Part shown: positions 58,063-64,000 of the stretch, piece by piece
Numbering within the stretch: position 1 is the stretch's first letter
How the letters are laid out: each line of letters opens with the position of its first letter
Source: Helicobacter mesocricetorum
Lineage (GTDB): Bacteria > Campylobacterota > Campylobacteria > Campylobacterales > Helicobacteraceae
Assembly (NCBI RefSeq): GCF_900198605.1
Contig: NZ_FZPJ01000016.1
Coordinates: 1 to 64,000, forward strand
Direction: 5' to 3'
Length of the DNA: 64,000 nucleotides
The notes under the pieces: model-generated
What the model was told of the DNA's origin: nothing
Databases searched by the model: none
The model's input: only the letters and a program-made list of their open reading frames with translations
Program-made: the position numbers and the translations under genes

Positions 58063-59186
58063 TAATGCAACTCCTGCCAAACTTTTAAAGCTTGAATATG
58101 TTCTTTGGTATCGTGGCATCGAATAATATTTGCCCCATTGTTTAAGGATTCTAAATGAATAGCCAAAGTTCCCGCCAAACGCTCATTAACATTTGATGGA
58201 ATAATTTTGTCAATCATAGATTTACGGCTAGCGCCCACTAAAAGCGGGTAACCAAAATGCAAAAAATGTTTTAAATGTTTAATTAATTCACAATTATGGT
58301 TTAAAGTTTTTCCAAATCCAATCCCAACATCTAGTATAATATGCGTATTACCATTTTTATGAAGTTTTTCTATTTGCCGCATAAAAAAGCTATCAATCTC
58401 TAAAAATAAATTTTCATACTGCGGATTATCTTGCATTTCTTTAGGATTTCCCTGCATATGCATAATTACACATTCACACTCATAACCGGTTACCGATTCA
58501 AGCATTTTTGGATTGGTAAATCCTGTAATATCATTAACCATACAAAAACCATTCTCCAAACAAAGTCTTGCAATTTCTGGAGTATAAGTATCAATGCTAA
58601 ATTTGATTTTTCCTATTAAATTTTCTGAAACAATAAATTCTAAGATAGGTTTAATCCTTTTTTTCTCTTCTTCTGCACTTACCCAAGCACTTCCCGGACG
58701 CGTAGAAGCACCACCAATGTCAATAATATCAACGCCCTCTTCTATCATTTCCAAAATTCTTTTTTGAGCACCTTGTAGATTTTGTCTGGAATTTTCATAA
58801 AAACTATCAGGAGTTACATTAATAACACCCATAATACTAAAAGGATATTCTAACTCTTGAAAATGATCCTTAATTGCTAAAGCAAGTCTTTTTAATCCAA
58901 AAGGTTGAATTTGTAACTTTTTTACAAGTGCTTTAGCCTGTGATTTAGTAATCATTAAAATCCCATTATAGGATTTTTTAGTATAAAGTATGGCATCTTT
59001 TGGAAGCGCAAAATCTCCTCCACAAGCCAAAGCTTCTTGCTTGAGAATATTAGCAGCAGGAGCCTCAATGTCATAGAGGTAAAAACTAACAATCTCATCT
59101 TTCAAAGAAAGTATCTCATAGCCTATTGCATCACAATGGAGATTTTTTAATTCTCTTTTGCAATCTTTTAATCGCTTGACAAACAT
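58062..59186 (-). CDS. folP: dihydropteroate synthase with N-terminal extension
   Basis: A 374-residue enzyme of folate synthesis, roughly 110 residues longer at the N-terminus than E. coli FolP. The catalytic core from about residue 114 has INVTPDSFYENS, IDIGGASTRPGS, FSIDTY, VNDITGF, DVGIGFGKTLNHN and GASRKSMIDK. The extension is specific to Campylobacterota as I recall and has no obvious motif. It lies 8 bases after holB. Confidence 0.92.
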   Translation of the reverse strand: MFVKRLKDCKRELKNLHCDAIGYEILSLKDEIVSFYLYDIEAPAANILKQEALACGGDFALPKDAILYTKKSYNGILMITKSQAKALVKKLQIQPFGLKRLALAIKDHFQELEYPFSIMGVINVTPDSFYENSRQNLQGAQKRILEMIEEGVDIIDIGGASTRPGSAWVSAEEEKKRIKPILEFIVSENLIGKIKFSIDTYTPEIARLCLENGFCMVNDITGFTNPKMLESVTGYECECVIMHMQGNPKEMQDNPQYENLFLEIDSFFMRQIEKLHKNGNTHIILDVGIGFGKTLNHNCELIKHLKHFLHFGYPLLVGASRKSMIDKIIPSNVNERLAGTLAIHLESLNNGANIIRCHDTKEHIQALKVWQELH

Positions 59187-59194
59187 ATTCTTTC

Positions 59195-59833
59195 CTAATG
59201 ATGGCTTCTAAGGTCAAAGCTTCTCTTCTTGGCTTTTAAGACCATCAATAATAACACTAATAAAATATTATGATGTTTTTCTTTTTGATTGTCCCACACT
59301 AGAGCTTCTTCAAACACTCTATGTTCTTTCTCATCAAAAAACAATCCACATTTAATACAATCCATATATAAAGCTTGAATCTCTAATTTTATATCATTAC
59401 CTCCAAATTCTTTTTGCCTCTCTTTTAAAAACTCATAAACTTTTTGGAGATTTAAAGTTTGGATTTCTAAAGGAAAGGGAGGTAATGGGGTTTTTTGTAT
59501 TTTATTGATAATAGGGATTCTTGAACGTATCGTTGGCAATAGCAAGGATTTCATTTTTACAAAAAGGATAAAAAGAATTTGACTTGGAGGTTCTTCTAAA
59601 ACCTTTAAAAGTGCATTTTGTGCAGGAATATTAAAACTATTTGCCGCAATTAAAAGCGTTTTTATCCCATTACTAGCAATATAACTCTCATCAATAATTG
59701 CTCTAGCCATTTCTATATTCAAATCTTCTGCACAAAAAAGCTTAAAAAATTGAGGATTATTATTTTCATAATATATACTTGCCTCTTCTATGGGGTTTTT
59801 AGTAAGCAAAATATGACTAAAGGGATATTGCAT
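59195..59833 (-). CDS. holB: DNA polymerase III delta-prime subunit-like
   Basis: A 212-residue AAA+-like protein, short for the family. LLIAANSFNIPAQNALLKVLEEPPSQILFILF and LPTIRSRIPI are the conserved sensor and arginine-finger regions of the clamp-loader delta-prime subunit. No full Walker A is seen, as expected for delta-prime. Position between folP and hobA matches H. pylori HP1231. Confidence 0.85.
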   Translation of the reverse strand: MQYPFSHILLTKNPIEEASIYYENNNPQFFKLFCAEDLNIEMARAIIDESYIASNGIKTLLIAANSFNIPAQNALLKVLEEPPSQILFILFVKMKSLLLPTIRSRIPIINKIQKTPLPPFPLEIQTLNLQKVYEFLKERQKEFGGNDIKLEIQALYMDCIKCGLFFDEKEHRVFEEALVWDNQKEKHHNILLVLLLMVLKAKKRSFDLRSHH

Positions 59834-59835
59834 AT

Positions 59836-60381
59836 TTATTCCAAAGAAATGCGTCCAAACATTGCTGCATCAATGGTTAAATTAAAAATTCTAAACATTT
59901 GCATAAGCTTAATATCTATAAGGGGATCTGTAGATTGTAGAGTAAAGCTATTTTGTAAGTTAGTATCAAATAGCCACAAGAATCCATCTTCACGATTAAA
60001 CACAAATTTAGCCCTTGGAGCATCGTTTCTTCCAACATACCAGAAGAAATAACGTCGCATAAAAACATTATCAAAATAATCATCAATAAGAGCAATTTGC
60101 GTATCATCTTTGTAAAATTTATCAATTTGGGGAAATAAAGATTGCATACTTAGTATCGGCAAATAAGGGCGATTGCTATTTTTGTTAATCGTATCAATAG
60201 CATAATGGACAAACCACTCCCTATCCCTATCGGTAATTAAGATTAAACTCTCTCCATTAAATAGCCTTTGCAAAGTCTGCTTAATAAGAGGAATCCATTC
60301 AAATTTACGCTCTTCTAGCCAAGTAGGATGACTTACATCATTCCGAAGTGTGTAAGTAGTCCAAGATGCAATATCTTGCAT
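59836..60381 (-). CDS. hobA: HobA, DnaA-binding initiation factor
   Basis: A 181-residue protein resembling H. pylori HobA (HP1230). It has the same length, FNGESLILITDRDREWFVHY, FFWYVG, DGFLWLFD and the helical C-terminus ending DPLIDIKLMQMFRIF. HobA binds domain I of DnaA and assists origin assembly; it is specific to this group. Its gene starts one base into lysC and is followed by holB. Confidence 0.85.
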   Translation of the reverse strand: MQDIASWTTYTLRNDVSHPTWLEERKFEWIPLIKQTLQRLFNGESLILITDRDREWFVHYAIDTINKNSNRPYLPILSMQSLFPQIDKFYKDDTQIALIDDYFDNVFMRRYFFWYVGRNDAPRAKFVFNREDGFLWLFDTNLQNSFTLQSTDPLIDIKLMQMFRIFNLTIDAAMFGRISLE

Positions 60382-61586
60382 TATTTTTCTAACTCATAAA
60401 TGCTATGTAATGTCCTAATAGCAAGTTCTGAATATTTAAGCTTAATAATCATAGAAATTTTAATTTCACTTGTGCTAATCATCATAATATTAATATTATC
60501 TTCTGCTAATCCTTGAAAAGCTTTAGCAGCCACTCCACTATGGGATTTCATACCTACACCCACAATAGAAACTTTTGCAATTTCTGAATCATAATCAATG
60601 CTTTCAACATTATCTTCAAAAGACTTTAAAACGCGTTTTGTATTTTCTAATTCCACCTCTGGAATTGTGAAGTCTAAATCTGTTTTTCCATCTCTACCAA
60701 TGGTTTGCACAATCATATCCACATTAATATTGGCTTCGGATAATTTCCCAAAAATCTCTGCGGCAATACCCGGTCTATCTTCTACATTACAGATACTTAC
60801 TCTTGCTTGATTCTTATCTAGTGCAATCCCGCTTACAATTGGATGTTCCATAATTAACTCCTCTTTAGTAATTAATGTGCCTTCATTATGATTGAAACTA
60901 TTTCTTGTAACTAAATTTACATTGAGTTTTTTTGCCATTTCAACAGAACGATTAAGCAAAACCTTAGCACCCATTGAAGCAAGTTCTAACATTTCATCAT
61001 AACTAATCTTGTCAATTTTTTTAGCCTTAGGTTCGATTCTAGGATCTGTAGTATAAACCCCATCAACATCCGTATAAATCTCACATAAATCTGCCTCTAA
61101 AGCTCCAGCTAAGGCAACGGCTGATAAATCACTCCCTCCTCTACCTAGAGTTGTTACCTCCCCTTTGGAAGTAACACCTTGAAAACCTGCAACAACAATA
61201 ATATAGTCTTTGGCTAATAATTCATTCAACCTTAAAGTATCAATCATTTGAATCCTAGCCTTTGTATGAGAACTATCTGTAATCATACCAGCACCCCTGC
61301 CACTTAGCGAAATTGCTTTATACCCTAACTCCTCTAAAGCAATAGCTAAAAGCGCACTTGTAATTCTCTCTCCTGCGCTTAACACCATATCCATTTCGCG
61401 TTCATTAGGAAGCTTAGAAAAAAACTTTGTATAGCCTAAAAGTTTATCGGTTTCTCCACTCATTGCCGAAACTACCACGATAAGACTATGTCCTGCTTTT
61501 TTAGATTCTGCAACACGAGTAGCGACATTTTGAATCCTTTCGCAATTCCCCACGCTTGTGCCACCATATTTTTGAACAATTAACAT
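60381..61586 (-). CDS. lysC: aspartokinase
   Basis: A 401-residue enzyme phosphorylating aspartate, the first step to lysine, methionine and threonine. KYGGTSVGN, TTLGRGGSDLSAVALAGAL and YTDVDGVYTTDPR mark the catalytic domain; tandem ACT domains from about residue 265 are for allosteric lysine control. It abuts rppH and overlaps hobA by one base. Confidence 0.95.
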   Translation of the reverse strand: MLIVQKYGGTSVGNCERIQNVATRVAESKKAGHSLIVVVSAMSGETDKLLGYTKFFSKLPNEREMDMVLSAGERITSALLAIALEELGYKAISLSGRGAGMITDSSHTKARIQMIDTLRLNELLAKDYIIVVAGFQGVTSKGEVTTLGRGGSDLSAVALAGALEADLCEIYTDVDGVYTTDPRIEPKAKKIDKISYDEMLELASMGAKVLLNRSVEMAKKLNVNLVTRNSFNHNEGTLITKEELIMEHPIVSGIALDKNQARVSICNVEDRPGIAAEIFGKLSEANINVDMIVQTIGRDGKTDLDFTIPEVELENTKRVLKSFEDNVESIDYDSEIAKVSIVGVGMKSHSGVAAKAFQGLAEDNINIMMISTSEIKISMIIKLKYSELAIRTLHSIYELEK

Positions 61587-62060
61587 CTATAAATACCCTT
61601 TCTTTTTAAAATACTCTAAAACCTGCTTATATACAGGGCGTTTAAAATAAGTAATATAATTAAAGACTTCATTCATAGTTACAAATCTATATTCATCAAA
61701 TTCTGGCTCTTCTGTATGAATATTAATACTGCCCTCCTCCCTTAAACGCACTAAAAAATACTTTTGTATTTGCCCATCATAAGGATACATTTTATTAACC
61801 ACCAAAGGAGGAAAATCATAACTAATCCATTGAGGGTATTCTGCAATAATATCTATAGAATCTGTTCCTATCTCTTCTTTAAGCTCACGATATAAGGCTT
61901 CTTTAGGTGTTTCTGTCTTATCGATTCCTCCCTGAGGAAATTGCCAAGCATTTTTAATGTCAGTTCGACTTGCGATAAATAATTCACAAATAAGTGGATA
62001 TTTTGGAGAAAGTATAATAGCAGCTACATTAGGGCGATAAGTTTTTGTTTCTTTTTTCAC
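61587..62060 (-). CDS. rppH: RNA pyrophosphohydrolase RppH-like Nudix protein
   Basis: A 157-residue Nudix hydrolase. The Nudix box reads GGIDKTETPKEALYRELKEE plus IGTD. RPNVAAIILSPKYP and WQFPQGGID match RppH, which removes pyrophosphate from mRNA 5' ends to trigger decay. It is the first gene of the lysC-hobA-holB-folP run and matches HP1228 by position. Confidence 0.9.
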   Translation of the reverse strand: MKKETKTYRPNVAAIILSPKYPLICELFIASRTDIKNAWQFPQGGIDKTETPKEALYRELKEEIGTDSIDIIAEYPQWISYDFPPLVVNKMYPYDGQIQKYFLVRLREEGSINIHTEEPEFDEYRFVTMNEVFNYITYFKRPVYKQVLEYFKKKGYL

Positions 62061-62388
62061 TGATATTCCTAACCAAAATATTTACCTAATAATAATTTAA
62101 AAGTTTTTAAATGCAGTTTATATTAAATTGAATTTCCATAAAATCTTGGAGTATTTCTTTAATGGCGGATAAAGTTTATAAACAAATAGTTAAGGTTTCT
62201 TTTGCAAAAACAGACATTATCAAAAAAATCTAAAGAAAAATACCATAATCAAATCATTCACCCCTATTTTTATTATATAATTTCTAATCCAAGCTATACT
62301 CTTCCAAAACTCAAGAGGAGATAGATAAAGTCATCCAAAGAGGCATCAAAATGTTTATGTTTTATTTAAAAAATTACGAGGAGATTCA
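62061..62388. other. intergenic region with short decayed-looking frames
   Basis: No intact gene is supported. A 23-codon frame at 62162-62233 begins MADKVYKQIV. A second fragment just ahead of gatC, in another frame, reads EEIDKVIQRGIK and ends by overlapping the gatC ATG. TATAAT at 62276-62281 is a likely -10 box for gatC. The rest is AT-rich. Confidence 0.4.
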
Positions 62389-62679
62389 ATGAGTATTGAT
62401 ACCAACCTTTTAACACATTTACAAAAACTAGCCAATATCAGCCTAAAAGAGCAGGAGATAGAACAAACCAAAGAGCATCTAAATGAGATTATAAACTTTA
62501 TTGAAAATATCAATAATCTTGATTTGGAAAATATCCCTACTTTCTTCAGCCAAATAAACTCCGCTTTGCCTATGCGAGAGGATATTCCCATAAGCAATAC
62601 GGACATAGCAAAAGATATTTTAAAAAATGCTCCAAAGAGTGAAGATAACTTTTTTATTGTCCCTAAGATTATTGAATAA
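62389..62679 (+). CDS. gatC: aspartyl/glutamyl-tRNA amidotransferase subunit C
   Basis: A 96-residue subunit of the GatCAB complex that forms Gln-tRNA and Asn-tRNA by amidation. LQKLANISLKEQEIEQTKEHL, FIENINNLDLENI and LPMREDI are GatC motifs. ACGAGGAG lies ahead of the ATG. gatA and gatB are not in this window. Confidence 0.92.
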   Translation: MSIDTNLLTHLQKLANISLKEQEIEQTKEHLNEIINFIENINNLDLENIPTFFSQINSALPMREDIPISNTDIAKDILKNAPKSEDNFFIVPKIIE

Positions 62680-63374
62680 TGCAAAAATTCAGCATTTCTT
62701 TGGACAAAATCCAAATGGAATCTTCTTGGAAAGAATTCCTTAAAGAAGAATTTTTTAAACCTTACTTTTTAGAGATAAAAAAACATTTCCTTGAAGCAAA
62801 AAAAAGAGGGGCAATTATCTATCCTCCAGCCCCACTCATCTTTAATGCCTTTAATCTCACACCACTTACAAGCTTAAAAGTTGTTATTTTAGGACAAGAT
62901 CCCTATCATAATAAATCTCAAGCAATGGGACTCTCCTTTTCAGTCCCTAAAAACATTACTCTGCCCCCCTCTCTTAAAAATATCTATAAGGAATTATATG
63001 AAGATTTAAAGATACCACCCTCTAGTAATGGTGATTTAAGCAAATGGGCAAGGCAAGGAGTGTTGCTTCTTAATAGCATTCTAAGCGTAGAAGAAAATAA
63101 ACCCGCTTCTCATCAACATTTTGGTTGGCAGCTTTTCACAGATAATGTGATTAAAAAAATCAATCAAGAAAGAGAAGGAATTATATTTTTGTTATGGGGA
63201 AATTATGCAAAAGCAAAAAAGAATCTTATTGATAGCAAAAAGCACTTTATCCTAGAAGCCGCTCATCCCTCTCCACTTGCCAAAAGCGGTTTTTTAGGCT
63301 GTAAGCACTTCTCAAAAACCAATCAAATATTACAAGAGCAAGGCAAAACCCCTATTGATTGGCAGATTTGCTAA
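62679..63374 (+). CDS. ung: uracil-DNA glycosylase
   Basis: A 231-residue family 1 uracil-DNA glycosylase that removes uracil from DNA. VVILGQDPYHNKSQAMGLSF contains the catalytic Asp and uracil pocket; HPSPLAKSGFLGCKHFSKTN holds the catalytic His. Its ATG shares one base with the gatC stop. Its end overlaps the convergent OmpA-domain gene by 4 bases. Confidence 0.95.
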   Translation: MQKFSISLDKIQMESSWKEFLKEEFFKPYFLEIKKHFLEAKKRGAIIYPPAPLIFNAFNLTPLTSLKVVILGQDPYHNKSQAMGLSFSVPKNITLPPSLKNIYKELYEDLKIPPSSNGDLSKWARQGVLLLNSILSVEENKPASHQHFGWQLFTDNVIKKINQEREGIIFLLWGNYAKAKKNLIDSKKHFILEAAHPSPLAKSGFLGCKHFSKTNQILQEQGKTPIDWQIC

Positions 63375-64000
63375 AAATCCTCCATAGGCATTTGCAGTTC
63401 TTTATGGATATTTAAAATTTCTAAAATCTTTTGTTTGCTTTTTGTTAAAGTTTTAAACTCCACCCTACGCGATAATTCTTGACTTTCAAGAGGTTTTGCG
63501 AAAGAAAGCCCATTAGCTCTTAAAACCTTAATAAGCCATTGCTTATGGGGATTAATATTTGTATGCTCAAAACAATACTTTAAAACCTCCAATGCTCTTG
63601 CTTGTGATAATTCAGCATTCCCCAAATATCTAGCTTCTAAACTATCAGCATTTTTCCATTCCGTAGAAGTATGCCCTTCAATCCTAATCTCTTCAATATC
63701 ATCTTGATATTTGTCTTGACTTAAAATCTTAATATATCGTGGAAAAAAATCATCTAATATTTCTTTAAAACGCATTTTAACAACCTTCTGCCCTTGATCA
63801 AACAAAATATCTGGCTCCCTAAAACGTACCGTATTGTCAGTATCAATTTCTGCATTCCATTCTTCTAAATTATTAGAAAACTCCGCAATTAAATCATTAT
63901 AAAGCTTTACTTGTAAATTTTGATGAGTTTGTGCAATATCGCTCATTTGTCTATTAAGCTCTAAAAGTTCAGCATTTTGTATGGCAAGTTTTTTTTCTGT
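63371..64000 (-). CDS. OmpA/MotB-domain protein, 5' end cut by window
   Basis: The frame stays open to the window edge (a Met at 63946 is internal: upstream codons read KKLAIQNAELLELNRQ), so only the C-terminal part is seen. A coiled-coil-like region precedes an OmpA-like domain with IRIEGHTSTEW, NAELSQARALEVLKY and ESQELSRRVEFKTL. The domain is typical for binding peptidoglycan or for MotB-like anchors. The protein could be an envelope anchor; no further assignment is possible without its N-terminus. Confidence 0.75.
   Translation of the reverse strand, partial: TEKKLAIQNAELLELNRQMSDIAQTHQNLQVKLYNDLIAEFSNNLEEWNAEIDTDNTVRFREPDILFDQGQKVVKMRFKEILDDFFPRYIKILSQDKYQDDIEEIRIEGHTSTEWKNADSLEARYLGNAELSQARALEVLKYCFEHTNINPHKQWLIKVLRANGLSFAKPLESQELSRRVEFKTLTKSKQKILEILNIHKELQMPMEDF

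Overview
The window is AT-rich DNA from a member of the Campylobacterota, most likely a Helicobacter. Markers for this are XerH (the epsilonproteobacterial single-recombinase Xer), HobA (a DnaA-binding factor found in this group), an HsrA/CosR-type response regulator, a PflA-like flagellar protein, class II DAHP synthase, and the gene order rppH-lysC-hobA-holB-folP-unknown, which matches the H. pylori HP1228-HP1233 block as I remember it. I cannot name the species. A complete prpBCD set suggests a propionate-using species.

Layout. 0.2-1.6 kb: an SLC13-type anion symporter. 1.7-6.4 kb: the methylcitrate-cycle operon prpB-prpC-prpD, divergent from a helix-turn-helix regulator. 6.4-8.0 kb: a gene-poor stretch with decayed coding remnants, a predicted difH site and xerH. 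Strand composition changes here, with the + strand G-rich to the left and C-rich to the right, so this is probably the replication terminus. 8-14.3 kb: a putative lytic transglycosylase, a histidine kinase overlapping an HsrA/CosR regulator, DAHP synthase, citrate synthase and lolA. 14.4-31.4 kb: secA, a LolC/E permease, a radical SAM protein, a pseudouridine synthase, a SUI1-like protein, dnaE, rpoD, a nitrilase-fold protein that appears to lack its catalytic cysteine and lysine, xseB, pflA, a metallophosphoesterase and a GT8 glycosyltransferase.

31.5-38 kb: a tightly packed + strand run of azlCD, a Spx/ArsC-like protein, an NlpC/P60 lipoprotein, and a metal-type ABC ATPase and permease with mqo between them. 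It ends in a small membrane protein and a putative flagellar gene with its own sigma-54 promoter. 38-46 kb: a nitroreductase, dnaG, the TTG-started LapB-like/rnhA/rnc/aroC/pseG operon, and a convergent gene whose product resembles the Ca2+-dependent self-processing module of Neisseria FrpC. 46.2-57 kb: trmA, fliP, motB, motA, glmU, thiS, argC, lpxH, cheV, cheA(Y), cheW. 57-64 kb: the HP1233-to-HP1228-like block, gatC, ung and the C-terminal part of an OmpA-domain protein cut by the window end.

Motility (fliP, motAB, pflA, cheVAW, pseG and two probable flagellar-regulon genes) and core replication or expression genes (dnaE, dnaG, holB, hobA, rpoD, secA, rnc) dominate. I found no rRNA, tRNA, CRISPR array or intact transposase. 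The most interesting items are the FrpC-like protein at 44.6-46.1 kb, the prp divergent control region, the kinase-paired HsrA/CosR homologue and the probable nitrilase pseudoenzyme.
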